Assembly: GCA_016705955.1 (NCBI GenBank)
Contig: JADJKO010000002.1
Location: forward strand, 558,001 to 622,000
Source: Flavobacteriales bacterium
GTDB taxonomy: Bacteria > Bacteroidota > Bacteroidia > Flavobacteriales_F > PHOS-HE28
Reading direction: 5' to 3'
DNA: 64,000 nucleotides
The translations under genes and the position numbers were made by a program. The notes beneath the pieces are model-generated. The model was given only the letters and a program-made list of their open reading frames with translations, did not search any database and was not told the origin of the DNA. Within the stretch, counting starts at the first letter, position 1; every line of letters begins with the position of its first letter. Positions 35,547 to 45,155 of the stretch are shown here, in pieces.

Positions 35547-36458
35547 TTAATGGGAGAAGAAGCGCTTTACAGCATCCTTCGCGTCAGCGGTGGTTCCGGC
35601 TTTCTGAATGAAAATCCGTGAAGAGTCGATGCCCATCTGCTGGAACAAATCCGACCAGAGGTATTGCAACATGGGGAAGATGTGGGCATTCTTTGGGTCG
35701 CTCGGCCTCACCCCAAGCACCAATACTTCCAAGCCGTCGAGCTCGGTCTTAGTAGCTCTGGGGTTCATGATCTTCACTCCAGCCTTCCTAAGCGCATCCA
35801 AGGACGCTTCTTCGCTTCCCTTTGCATACGGTTTGAGGCGGGTGGAAGTGATGTTTGCCCATTCCATGCCCTGTTCCACCTTCGCGTTTCCTTCGTAGTA
35901 GGGTTCGCCGTCGGTCAAGACGATTAGTATGTTTCGATACCCTGGTTTCATGAAGCTATCGACATCGCGCATGAAGCCCCAAACGTTTGAGCCCGGCCAA
36001 TGGGTCCTTTTCCCTTCCTCCAATGCCGCTAAGTAGGTCCCTTCAAGACAAGATCTCCACTGGGCGCTCATGCCCTTCCAAAGGCCCGCGCGGTCAGCAG
36101 TCTTCAACGGTGAAAAGTCAACCTCAGTTGAACTGATGCATGGGTTAAGAGCTGGATTCGGAGGGTCGGCCCTGAAGCGAATCATCCCTTCTGCACAGTA
36201 CGTCTTGCGTACCTTGGTGTCCTCTCGGAACCGCTCCACAATACTCATCACCACGGCAGTATCCAATTGCCACTGAGGGGTATAACTCCAGCTTGTATCA
36301 ATGCGATCTGAGAGGTCCAGAAACACCGTGATGTTGTATTGAGGCCGCGCAGCGTTTCCGCACGGATCATTTTCGTCAGCTTGTGGCACTGGTTCAGTAG
36401 AGCAAGAGCCCAGAAGCAACAGAATCGCCGAGGCAAAGCCAATGCGTGATTGGTTCAT
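35547..36458 (-). CDS. VWA-like lipoprotein
   Basis: 303 residues. Lipobox signal (ASAILLLLGSCST). The body resembles a von Willebrand A domain: ITVFLDLSDRIDTS (MIDAS as DxSDR, not the canonical DxSxS), a helix, WKGMSAQWRSCLEGTYLAAL, and the second metal motif NILIVLTDGEP (about 170-180). Later comes LDGLEVLVLGVRPSDPKNAH, FPMLQYLWSDLFQQMGI and a C-terminal helix. It should sit on the outer or inner membrane facing the periplasm and bind a protein partner. It overlaps the upstream membrane-protein gene by 4 bp (ATGA), which is strong evidence of translational coupling. Confidence 0.7.
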   Translation of the reverse strand: MNQSRIGFASAILLLLGSCSTEPVPQADENDPCGNAARPQYNITVFLDLSDRIDTSWSYTPQWQLDTAVVMSIVERFREDTKVRKTYCAEGMIRFRADPPNPALNPCISSTEVDFSPLKTADRAGLWKGMSAQWRSCLEGTYLAALEEGKRTHWPGSNVWGFMRDVDSFMKPGYRNILIVLTDGEPYYEGNAKVEQGMEWANITSTRLKPYAKGSEEASLDALRKAGVKIMNPRATKTELDGLEVLVLGVRPSDPKNAHIFPMLQYLWSDLFQQMGIDSSRIFIQKAGTTADAKDAVKRFFSH

Positions 36459-37720
36459 TGTGCCGATGCAGAATTGACGACCGTAGGACCACAGGCGATG
36501 CGAACGAACTCATGCACTTCCTTGTCAACGAGTTCCATGTCCCCAGCGGACATGCCGCCACCCTTCATATAGGCCATCCACCCTTGGGCGAACTGAAACA
36601 CGAATTGTTCGAAGTCTTTGGAGACGACATAGCCTTGTTCGATGAACTCCTTGAGTCGCGCAGATTCTTTTCGGTGCTGTGCGATCTTTCCTCGGAGAGC
36701 TGCTTCTTCCGTCTCAAGCTCCTGAAGCTGATTCTCGACCTCGATCACCTTCTTGCGTCGTTCACGGATAGCCACGGCCACCGCATCGAGCTTCCCATGT
36801 GATTCCATCACAATGTCGAATACCAAGCCCCAAATGATGTAAACAACGAAGCCAGCGAAGATCACCATCCAGAACTGAACATTCTCCATGGCCATGCTGG
36901 TGCTGTACTCCGGCATGGCTTCGAATGAACCCTCCCTCTTGTTCTCATAGATCTTGTGTGTGATCTCATATGCCAAGATCGCATCGAAAACGAATGTGAC
37001 AAGGATCAAAAGTCCGATTCGTGGGTACTTCGTCCAGCCCGACATCCGCTGCACTTTGTGGATGAGGTAGCCGAGACCGAGGAATACGAACGGTATTGTC
37101 AGAATAAGCGCTACCTCCATCACGCCATCCGCCAATGCCTTGCCCACAGCCTGTGGGTCGAAGATCGACCTGGCAACTCCGAGATTGGAAAGGGTGAATT
37201 CCTTGAAGAATGCGGAATACGTGGCGGAGGAATAGAACAGAAAGAGGTAAACGGTCAGGAATGTGAGGATGACCAGCCCAATGACAAAGCCAGCCTTTCC
37301 TGTATCCTCTCCAATGACCAATCGAGGATCTTGCCTGATATCCGAAACTTCCTTCTGGAGGGATTCTATCCGCTGTTTCAGCCCAGGAACGCGATCCTGT
37401 TTGATAGCCGATGCCTCTGCGAGCAGGCGCACCGCGTCATGCTCATGTCCATTCAACTGGTCCCGGTATGGGCGCATGAGTTGCTCTTGTCGTCCCCGGT
37501 CCGCTCTGACCTCTTGCTTGTAGTCGTGATGAATCCTCTGTAGACAGACGCGCAATCCTGAAACGGACCCTCCTAATCGGCCAGCTTGGCAGAAGCCGCT
37601 GTCCTGATAAGTCTCAAGCGGTTTGGCGTCGGCGTTTTGAGCTTGTCCGTTCGAGGCCTGAGCATCATCCGGCTTGGACGAGGAGCTTGCAAACAGTCCT
37701 TTCACAATGCGCTGAACCAT
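36455..37720 (-). CDS. Four-TM membrane protein with flanking coiled coils
   Basis: 421 residues, no family recognised. A polar N-terminus rich in Ser/Gln/Asn (1-45) is followed by a long charged helix (about 55-145: RIHHDYKQEVRADRGRQEQ, LKQRIESLQKEVSDIRQD). Four hydrophobic segments follow (about 152-175, 215-235, 245-265, 298-318). A second coiled coil (about 328-375: AIRERRKKVIEVENQLQELE, RGKIAQHRKESARLKEFIEQ) and a C-terminal domain end the protein. The layout suggests a membrane-anchored scaffold with large soluble helical arms. It sits between the TerB-like gene (8-bp gap) and the VWA lipoprotein (4-bp overlap), so the three products probably form one complex. Confidence 0.6.
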   Translation of the reverse strand: MVQRIVKGLFASSSSKPDDAQASNGQAQNADAKPLETYQDSGFCQAGRLGGSVSGLRVCLQRIHHDYKQEVRADRGRQEQLMRPYRDQLNGHEHDAVRLLAEASAIKQDRVPGLKQRIESLQKEVSDIRQDPRLVIGEDTGKAGFVIGLVILTFLTVYLFLFYSSATYSAFFKEFTLSNLGVARSIFDPQAVGKALADGVMEVALILTIPFVFLGLGYLIHKVQRMSGWTKYPRIGLLILVTFVFDAILAYEITHKIYENKREGSFEAMPEYSTSMAMENVQFWMVIFAGFVVYIIWGLVFDIVMESHGKLDAVAVAIRERRKKVIEVENQLQELETEEAALRGKIAQHRKESARLKEFIEQGYVVSKDFEQFVFQFAQGWMAYMKGGGMSAGDMELVDKEVHEFVRIACGPTVVNSASAQ

Positions 37721-37728
37721 CTGGATCC

Positions 37729-38154
37729 TTATGCGTTCTCGACTACAATGCGCTTCACCTCCTCTAGAGGAACTCCCTGTTGGGTTTGCTCCACAAAGAA
37801 GCCGACGATGGCTGCAACATTTTCCTCCTTGAAACCGAACTTCCTACAGAAGTGACCAAGCGCGCGCTCCTCTTCTGGATCAATGCGTCCATCAGCCCAT
37901 GCCATACGAACCAAGTTGTACAGATACTCAGCCTTCATTTCTAAGGTGTCGGGGATCATTTCCTCAGCCGGCTCAGAGCGTGTGATACACTCGTCAATAT
38001 CAGCTTTTGAAACTCCATTCTCTAGGCCAATCCGGTAAAGAAGTTCCAGTTCACTGACGTCGACACTGCTATCCGCTAACGCCATTGAATAGAGGTCGAG
38101 GAAATGTCGCCTTGCGTTACTCAACCAAGCCGTGCTTGATTCGTTCTGTGTCAT
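37729..38154 (-). CDS. TerB-like protein
   Basis: 141 residues, all helical. Two acidic loop-helix motifs of the TerB/DjlA type are visible: MALADSSVDVSELELLYRIG (about 23-42) and MAWADGRIDPEEERALGHFC (about 83-102), where the Asp/Glu in D.xxD..E should bind a divalent cation. The C-terminus (VPLEEVKRIVVENA) is short. TerB-like domains occur in tellurite-resistance and conflict-related gene sets and in co-chaperones. It is the first gene of the minus-strand cluster TerB / membrane protein / VWA lipoprotein / nuclease. The codon composition is AT-richer than that of flanking genes. Confidence 0.75.
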   Translation of the reverse strand: MTQNESSTAWLSNARRHFLDLYSMALADSSVDVSELELLYRIGLENGVSKADIDECITRSEPAEEMIPDTLEMKAEYLYNLVRMAWADGRIDPEEERALGHFCRKFGFKEENVAAIVGFFVEQTQQGVPLEEVKRIVVENA

Positions 38155-38237
38155 GAGCGATTCGGATTGATCATGGGCAAGGTATGGATGGATTCCAAAC
38201 GACCAACTCAGTACCCACTAACTCAAATTTCAACCCT

Positions 38238-38505
38238 CGCTGGGTGTTCGCCGATCGCCGCCCTTGAGGAAACCTCCTTCTCGACCAGCGCAGGGTGTTC
38301 ACCGATCGCCACCCTTGACGAAAACCTCCTTTGGACCCACGCAAGGTATCCGCCGATCGCCACCCTTGTAGAAAACCTCCGCATGGGTCTCGCTCCGCGT
38401 GCGGCTCTTGTGCGCAGCCAAGGAGCGGACCCTGCGCCCCGTAGCCGTGATCACGAAAGCGTTCCCGAAGGCTGATCATTCCGGCCAAGGTAGCCGAACT
38501 CCAAG
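38238..38505. repeat. Dispersed repeat with 51-bp tandem head, copy 1 (uninterrupted)
   Basis: Three 51-bp units start at 38238, 38289 and 38340 (CGC(T/A)GGGTGTTC..CCGATCGCC..CCCTTG..GAAAACCTCC). A constant body follows: CATGGGTCTCGCTCCGCGTG, CTCTTGTGCGCAGCCAAGG, CCTGCGCCCCGTAGCCGTGA, AAGCGTTCCCGAAGG and CCAAGGTAGCCGA. It is the reference copy for two interrupted ones. No gene is seen in 38155-38583. Confidence 0.85.
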
Positions 38506-38583
38506 AGGGGAAACACAACTCCGGTTGGATCCGATCTTCGGCCTGTTCAATGTAGCCGATCACCACCCGGACCCCAACGCGAT

Positions 38584-39729
38584 CTAGTCCACCACTACCC
38601 GCGCAACGTGCCCATGGGCGTCATACACCATGTAGAGTCCGGGGGGCATGCCGGAAACATCGATGCGGTTGGCACCACGCACGAGGCGGTCCTCGCGCAC
38701 CAGCCTTCCGTCCGCAGCGGTCCAGCGTACCAAGGCGCCAGCGCCCACGGTAAGCACCACCTCCGCCCGGGCGGGGTTGGGTGCTACGTTCCAGGTGGGT
38801 CCGTTCACCAAGGTTGGGATGCCCACGCCCACGGGGATCGCGTTGCTGCCTTGGAGGGTGCCATCCAGCATGCTGTAATGGTCCACCTGGAGCGTGCCGG
38901 TGATATCCACCTGAGGCATCAGCAGCACAGTGAACCGCTCGCCCGGATAGATCTCCAGGGTGTCCGTGATGAAAGGCTGTGGCAGCACCCGGCCATCGCT
39001 CATGTACACCGTGGCGATGCCACCGGCCGGGAAGGCGCAGCGCACCACGGTATAGCTGATGTTGGCCAAGCGCAGTGCCACGGGTTCGCCCGCGTTCGCC
39101 GTGATCCAGAGGCTCTGGTCCTGTAGCAGCTGATCCCCGCTGCGGCCGTTCACCATGAAGTGGTCCGGCCGTATAGTATGGAAGGGGAAGGCCTGCAACG
39201 GGTCATCGTTCACACGCACCTCCAGGTCGCTGAAGAGGAAGTCCCGCTCGTGTTGGTAGCCGGGGCCTCCGGCATAGAGCACATAACCGGGCTCCTTCAC
39301 CACCAGCAAACCGTACATGCCCATGGTGAGGTGCTGCGTGGTGGTCACATGGCAATGGTAGAGATAGGTGCCCGGATGCTTCGCCACGAAGGAGTAGGTG
39401 GCGGTTTCCCCGGTGTTCACATAGAACGAGGTCTGCGGCACCCCATCGTTCACCTGGTCCACGTCCAACCCGTGCAGGTGTATCGTGTGCGATTCGTTGG
39501 AGGGGTTGTACATGGTCACATCGACCGTGTCACCCGTTTGCACCACCAATTCCGGCGCGGGCATGGTCATGGCCTCACCGATGAACCCGTAGCCCCAGAA
39601 ATTGGTGAACACCCCATCGGACAACTCCAATTGCCCGTCCATGGCGGAATACAGATCGAACTGGACATGCTGCGCCGCAGCTTGCAGCGGCAAGAGCGAG
39701 ATCAGCAGGATGGCGATCGGATGTTTCAT
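38584..39729 (-). CDS. Multicopper oxidase-type protein with T9SS tail
   Basis: 381 residues with a signal peptide (AILLISLLPLQAAAQ). Cupredoxin domain 1 (about 40-160) has the copper motifs HTIHLHGLDV and YLYHCHVTTTQHLTMGMYG, the HxH and HCH...H...M pattern of multicopper oxidases. A second, degenerate cupredoxin region (about 180-300) lacks a clear type 1 set. The last 75 residues are a T9SS sorting domain (NVAPNPARAEVVLTV, LVRWTAADGRLVRED, PPGLYMVYDAHG). It may be a surface-attached copper protein or oxidase. The ATG overlaps the stop of the following cupredoxin gene's reading frame (39726-39729), so the two are coupled. Confidence 0.75.
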   Translation of the reverse strand: MKHPIAILLISLLPLQAAAQHVQFDLYSAMDGQLELSDGVFTNFWGYGFIGEAMTMPAPELVVQTGDTVDVTMYNPSNESHTIHLHGLDVDQVNDGVPQTSFYVNTGETATYSFVAKHPGTYLYHCHVTTTQHLTMGMYGLLVVKEPGYVLYAGGPGYQHERDFLFSDLEVRVNDDPLQAFPFHTIRPDHFMVNGRSGDQLLQDQSLWITANAGEPVALRLANISYTVVRCAFPAGGIATVYMSDGRVLPQPFITDTLEIYPGERFTVLLMPQVDITGTLQVDHYSMLDGTLQGSNAIPVGVGIPTLVNGPTWNVAPNPARAEVVLTVGAGALVRWTAADGRLVREDRLVRGANRIDVSGMPPGLYMVYDAHGHVARVVVD

Positions 39730-40571
39730 TGGTTCACATTGATCAGCGTGAGCATGCCTCCCGGATACAAGCCTGCGTTGGTTACCGCGATGAGGAAATG
39801 GTCGTGTACCGGATACGTACCGACCTGCCCGGCCACGAGCATCACGGTCATGGCCTCGCCCATCTTCACGGGGAAGGTGTCCTTGATCCATCCGGCACGT
39901 TCAGGCTGCATCTTCGAATCCAGGATGCGGACATGGAAGCCGTGGAAGTGGAACACATGTTCCATGTTCCCCCCGTTCACGATGGAGATCACCACCGTGT
40001 CGCCCATTTGCACGTCCACGTACGTGTCAGGGTCGTCAAGGGTGAAGGGGAAGTGGGTGCCGTTCATGAAGAAGAGGTCCGGCTCGTACGGGGTGGGGAT
40101 GGCGACGAGCTGCCCGGAGGCCAGGCCATGGGTGGCGCTGGAGTTCAGGTCGAACAGGTTCCAGTAGAACGCCGGATACGGTTGATGACCGACCAGGATG
40201 ATGCCCCCGGCCCCGATCAATGCCCCATAGGACCGGTCCGAATAGTACCGGTAGGACCCCGCTGCGTTCAGGGTGACCGTGAACATAGCGGTGCCATTCG
40301 GCGCGATCACGTTGCCCGTGCTGATCACATCGTCTATCGTGAAGGTGTGCTCCAGCGTGTCGCGGTTGATGATCGTGACGTTCAACACCTCACCCGTCCC
40401 CACGCGGAGCAGCGCGCTCTTGCTGCTGTACGTGTCGGTGGTGTTGAACGCGCACCCATGCACGATCCTGCCGTACACCTCGGAGGAGTCCTTGTGGATA
40501 TACAGGGTGACGTCCAACGCGAAGGACGGGAACGCGACGAATAAGAGGAATGCGCTGTAGAAGGATCTCAT
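39726..40571 (-). CDS. Cupredoxin-domain protein, partner of the multicopper oxidase
   Basis: 281 residues, signal peptide (SFYSAFLLFVAFPSFA). Two cupredoxin-like halves are visible: the first with TIINRDTLEHTFTIDDV and GSYRYYSDRSYG (no full copper site), the second with VISIVNGGNMEHVFHFHGFHVRILD (HxHxxH cluster) and VGTYPVHDHFLIAVTNAGLYPGGMLTLI (VHDH...M). This is the multicopper-oxidase two-domain style. It precedes the T9SS-tailed oxidase with an ATGA overlap, so both are made from one transcript and probably act together outside the cell. It has no sorting domain of its own. Upstream lies the truncated desaturase copy. Confidence 0.72.
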   Translation of the reverse strand: MRSFYSAFLLFVAFPSFALDVTLYIHKDSSEVYGRIVHGCAFNTTDTYSSKSALLRVGTGEVLNVTIINRDTLEHTFTIDDVISTGNVIAPNGTAMFTVTLNAAGSYRYYSDRSYGALIGAGGIILVGHQPYPAFYWNLFDLNSSATHGLASGQLVAIPTPYEPDLFFMNGTHFPFTLDDPDTYVDVQMGDTVVISIVNGGNMEHVFHFHGFHVRILDSKMQPERAGWIKDTFPVKMGEAMTVMLVAGQVGTYPVHDHFLIAVTNAGLYPGGMLTLINVNQ

Positions 40572-40661
40572 CGGCAAGCTCGTTGCCGTAAGTGTAGCCA
40601 CTTTCCGCACCGGTTACAAATGATCCACGGGAGCCCTCCAGCAACCCTACCGGCGGCGAAT

Positions 40662-41178
40662 ACCGATCTACTGGCTGTGGATGCCGCTGCTGGGCTTCGA
40701 GCCGATCATGATCGCCACCTGCCTCATCGTGAATGCCTTCTACCAGTTCACGCTGCACTCGCAGCTGATGCCCTCCTTTGGCTGGATCGAGAACATCTTC
40801 AACTCCTCCTATGTCCACGTGGTACACCACAGCAGCAACGTGGAATACCTGGACCGCAACCACGGCGGCATCTTCACCTTCTGGGACCGCCTTTACAACA
40901 CTTGGCAGAAGCCCATCAAAGGCATGAAGCCCGTGTTCGGGATCAGCCACGACCCCGGCACCACCAACGCCGTGGTCCACAACATTTTTGAGTTCCAGGA
41001 GATCTGGAAGGACATGAAGAAATCGCCGAAGCTCCGGCACAAGTTCATGTACGTCTTCGGCCCGCCGGGCTGGAGCCACGACGGCAGCAGCAAGACCAGC
41101 CACCAACTCCAGCGCGAACTGAAGGAGAGCGGGGAGTTCGGTAGGGTAGAGGCGGAGCCGGTGGGGGTGAGGGCGTGA
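40662..41178 (+). pseudogene. Truncated second copy of the sterol desaturase (right direct repeat)
   Basis: The frame reads from IYWLWMPLLGFEPIMIATCL to the same C-terminus as the 33.9-34.9 kb gene. It includes the third histidine cluster (YVHVVHHSSNVEYLDRNHGG) but lacks the first two clusters and the N-terminal membrane segments, so it cannot be active. The sequence differs from the intact copy mainly at synonymous sites (plus Lys-Thr to Asn-Thr in the RLYKTW segment), which indicates divergence as a functional paralogue before truncation. The break is at about 40661, next to the cupredoxin promoter region. Confidence 0.88.
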
Positions 41179-41429
41179 GGACGATCGTGCTTCGGCGGTT
41201 CAGGAACGCGATAACTTGGCGGCAAGGAGTGCTAGGGGATCAGAACGCACGAAAGACTTCGGGCCGAAGGGTCCGCTCCTCGACTACGCCTTGGCCACTC
41301 GCGGAGCGAGCCCACGGCGGAGGTATAGCGCCCCCTCGCCTCCGGCAGGCGCTTGCGCGATCACGACACCCGGAATATGCACAGCCCCCCACCATCCAGG
41401 TGCGGGGTTATGCGTGCGAATGGAAATGT

Positions 41430-44095
41430 TTACGGCTGTATCACCAGTCGTTCGGTGTAGGTGCTGTCACCCACTGTGACGTTCACCATGTACAGGCCCC
41501 TGGCCAATGCACCGTTCAGGTCAAGCACCGTGTTCACGAAGCCGTCTTTGGTTGCGATCGTGTGCATGATCACCCGCTTGCCGAAGGCGTCGTAAATGTC
41601 CACGCTCACCGTGAGTGCTTCACCAAGGTTCTCCAAGCGCAAGGTGATCTGATCACCGCGATTCGGGTTCGGGTAGATGCTCATGGCGGAGGCGCGCATG
41701 TGTCCATTGCTGTTCTGGCCGATGGGTTCCTGAGCGATCCCGTTGGAGCACCCGTCGGTGTAGAGCGGGCAGGCATCGCCCCAAGGCGCGAGGTCGGCAT
41801 ATGGATCACCCCCCCGACACCATGTCGCGCCACCATCGATGCTGGCACGTACCTCCACTTGGTAGGTCTTGCACGCTTGCAAGGTCGCGCCGGAAGGCAG
41901 CGGAGAGCCGACGAGGTTGGCCATGTTGAGGTAGGTCCAGGGGTTTGCGCCCACACCGTTCTTCACGATCACAATGTCCGCCTGCGGGATACGGAAGCGG
42001 AACTGGTACTTGCTGGCGCGCACCGATATGCAGTTGTTGTTGAAGCGTGTCACGGGCTTGGCAAAGACCAGACTCGCACTGCTGTTGCCCATGGACATGG
42101 TCTGTCCGCAGGAGAGGTGCATGTTGTTCACTTCATCCTGGAGCTTGGTGCTGGCGCATTGACCAGCCGCGTTGTCGATCATCATGCGGCAAGCGGGACC
42201 CCACTCGCGCCATACACCCGGGCTTATGCGGGTACGCACACGCACGTTATACATGCGACCTTCCACCAGGGAAGGAAGCTGGTTCATCCCCACAATGTTG
42301 GAGGCGCTTCCGGTGGCGGATGGATACACCAAGCTGAGCGTTCCATTGGGATCGAAGAACCAGAACTGGTACACATTGCCGCTGGTGTTGTTGGGCGTGT
42401 TGTCCGCCGTGAGCTTATCGCTGCATGATCCGTTCACGCCACGGCGCAATTCCATGCGATCGCAGCTGGCGGTGATCAGACGGTCGTTACCCAAGGGCAG
42501 GCAGAAGCCCTGATCTCCACTGATCGCGCTGAGGCTGCCGGTGAGAAAGTTGTTACGGTTGTCGATGATGCGCGGGCCGATGGACATCCGTAGCACATAG
42601 CCGCCTCCGGCGATGCCGTCGGCGCCGCTGTGGTACACACGCAACAGATAGGACCCATCAGGGGTACGCCGCAATCGACCGAACCCTCCGCCGGGCCCGA
42701 TGTCCACGCGATCATCGAGCCTTGATGCAGGATCTCAAAGCTGTTCTCCTGCCAAAAATCGCCTTGGAACTCCAAGGTCAGTGCCTCCGGATCGACAAAA
42801 GTGCCCTGGCAAACGCAGTGTTCATCATAGTCATCGTTGATCGTCGTCGGATCACCATCGTCACATGGACCTTCCACCGTGCAATGGTTCAGAAGCTTCG
42901 CGATACCACCGGTAGCAATACCATTGTATTGGGTGAACGTACCACCCGCGATCACATCACCCGTGGCAGTGATCGCAAGGGCTTGTACCCCTTGATTCGG
43001 TGCTACTTCATTGAACCCGGGATAGCTGTGAAAAGCGAGGTCCACCGGCCCATATTCGAACAGGCGGGCGATCCGCCCCACCGGCTCGTCCATATCATCT
43101 GCGGTATAAGAAGTGAAACGGCCGCCGATGACAATATCATCCATCCAGCCGGATGCAATGGCCTTGATGACCTGATTGATCTGCGGAGGGTATGAGAATG
43201 CGTAATTCCCGTTCTCGTCGAGCTTCACCACTCTGTACTTGGGCAGGTTCTTGAATTGGGTGAAGCTCCCCGCCATGAGTATGCTGTTGTCGAAGGTGGT
43301 GGTGGCAATGCTGAAGACCGGTGCATTGAAGCCGGTGCCAAGCAGGAACGAGACATCAAGAGCACCATCGGGAAGCAGTCTGACCGCGCAACCAGCGGGC
43401 AGATCGTTATAGGTGGTGAACGCGCCTCCAAGCAAGATCCTCCCATTCTCCTGCAACCGCATCGTGTAGATCACATCATTCGTACCCGTTCCCGGCTGGA
43501 AAGAGGGATCGCAGACGCCAGAATTGGTCCACGCGTATGATGTTGTGGCACGCGTGGCCTTGGTAGTTGCTGAACTCCCCGCGAGCAGCACCTTCCCATC
43601 CGGCTGCACCGCGATCGCAAACACGTACGTGAACCCGCTGAAGCCGGACGCACTGAAGGTGGGATCCAAGCTGCCATTGGCATTCAACCGCACCAGACCA
43701 TTCCGCGTCGATCCATTGAACGAATCGAACCTCCCGCCTGCCAGCACCTTGCCATCGGGCTGTAGTGCGATCGCGAGTACCTGGCGGAATGCGGTTCCCG
43801 CATTGAAACCAGTGCCTGGAAAGAATGTAGGGTCCAGCGTTCCATTGCTGTTCAAGCGCGCAATGCGTTCGCGTGCCACTCCGTTGAAGGAATTGAACCC
43901 ACCGCCCACGAGGATCTTATTGTCCGGTTGTATCATCATCGTGGTCACCGTGCGATCGGATGAGTTGACCGCAGCGAATCCGGTACCGGTAACGAAGTTT
44001 GGATCCAGTGTGCCTAGTGATTGTCCATGAATGGTGAGACTGGCAACAATGCAACAAAGCACAAGTGCGGCGTGGAGGGATGATCCAGATCTCAT
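41430..44095 (-). CDS. Delta-60-repeat T9SS surface protein (frame broken near 42.7 kb)
   Basis: About 885 residues if joined. Signal peptide (HAALVLCCIVASLTIHGQ). Residues about 25-420 hold roughly seven delta-60 repeats with LDP(N/T)F..GTGF and (I/L)QPDGK(I/V)L(A/V)GG.F.S(F/Y), predicted to form a propeller. A linker with CDDGDPTTINDDYDEHCVCQG and LEFQGDFWQENSFEI follows. At about 42715 the frame must shift by one base, from ILHQGSMIAW to DDRVDIGPGGGFGRLRRTPD. A fibronectin-like, Cys-containing region and a C-terminal sorting domain (SAMSIYPNPNRGDQITLRL, VDIYDAFGKRVIMHT, ARGLYMVNVTVGD) complete it. Surface export is likely; function unknown. The shift may be an assembly error. Confidence 0.75.
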
Positions 44096-44204
44096 GTTCA
44101 ATGGAAAGACTTGTGCGCAGTGGTTCGGCGCGCCTTCCAATGGAAAAGATAACCACGCGCGAGCCCTTCGCACCTGATGATCATCAGGTGTTCAGACCCG
44201 CGCA

Positions 44205-44260
44205 GTGTCTTTAGACCAAAGCAGGGTATTCACCGATCGCCACCCTTGTAGAAAACCTCC
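44205..44260. repeat. Dispersed repeat copy 2, left fragment
   Basis: CAGGGTATTCACCGATCGCC, ACCCTTGTAGAAAACCTCCG match the 51-bp unit of copy 1 and then stop at 44260. The rest of the repeat resumes at 45161. Confidence 0.8.
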
Positions 44261-44359
44261 GAAGGCTCTAGTCTTGCCCATCGATGAGGATTCGTTCCTT
44301 GTCTGGGATAGATCACTGAAGAGAACTGAGCCGGGCCAGGGGTGAACCAACTCCGTAGC

Positions 44360-44375
44360 TAGGGCACAAGCCCTA
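44360..44375 (+). ncRNA. Possible remnant of an IS110 bridge RNA (hairpin)
   Basis: TAGGGC ACAA GCCCTA is a perfect 6-bp hairpin inside the 257-bp leader of the IS110 relic; a second, TAGGC..GGCCTA type hairpin lies near 44430. Active IS110 elements encode their guide (bridge) RNA in this left non-coding end. I cannot assign the target or donor loops. Confidence 0.3.
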
Positions 44376-44517
44376 AGAGACTTATCGGTACCCATGGTCC
44401 TCTCAGGTCCTAGGCTCGGATAGAATGTTAGGCGTGAGGGCCTATTAGAGTCATGGAGCATCGGACCTGTCGCTCAGCCTCTCCAGCGATCGTGTGTTGA
44501 ACTCAAAGTAAACCAAC

Positions 44518-45155
44518 ATGAAGCACTGGATCGGCATTGATGTGAGCAGCAAGACCTTGGACTTCGCACTGCTCGATGAACAAGGCGCACACTTGGAGAG
44601 CGCCCAAGTGGGCAACGACCGCAAAGCGGTGATGAAGCTGATGGCCGCTTGGCGCAAGCGACATGCTGTGGAGATCGAACAGAGCTTGATCTGCTTGGAA
44701 CCCACCGGCCACTACACCTTGATGGTGCTGAACCTGGTCGTGGAGCAACAGTGGCCCATGGTTGGCGCATCCGCGCGACATCCAACAGAGCATGGGCATC
44801 AAGCGGGTGAAGAACGACAAAGTGGATGCGCTGCGCATAGCACAGTACGCGCGCACCTTCCAAGAGAAAGCACGGTTGTTCACGGCCCAGAACCTGAAGC
44901 TCGACAAGCTCAAGCACCTGCTCACCCGGCGGCAACACCTGGTGCGTGTGCGGGCCATGTACAAGAAGCACCTGAGCGATCTGAACCGTTACATGGATGC
45001 GGACATCAAGAAGGGCAAGAAAGCCCATCCTGGTGGTCAACGCTGTGCGGAATAAGATCGCGCATCGCGTGTGCGCGGTCATCCGCAGAGGCCAGCCCTT
45101 CGTTCCACACCTCACTTCGACAACGGCAACCGAAAAACACTTGCAAATGACATAG
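44518..45155 (+). pseudogene. IS110-family transposase, frameshifted and internally deleted
   Basis: The start MKHWIGIDVSSKTLDFALLD and CLEPTGHYTLMVL carry the first two acidic residues of the RuvC-like DEDD domain. At about 44762 a one-base shift leads to LAHPRDIQQSMGIKRVKNDKVDALRIAQYA (the DD pair) and a helical region to ADIKKGKKAHP. There the sequence jumps directly to ILVVNAVRNKIAHRVCAVIRRGQ and the true C-terminus, with a stop at 45153. The transposase_20 region with the catalytic serine is thus mostly gone. The element cannot move by itself. Confidence 0.85.
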
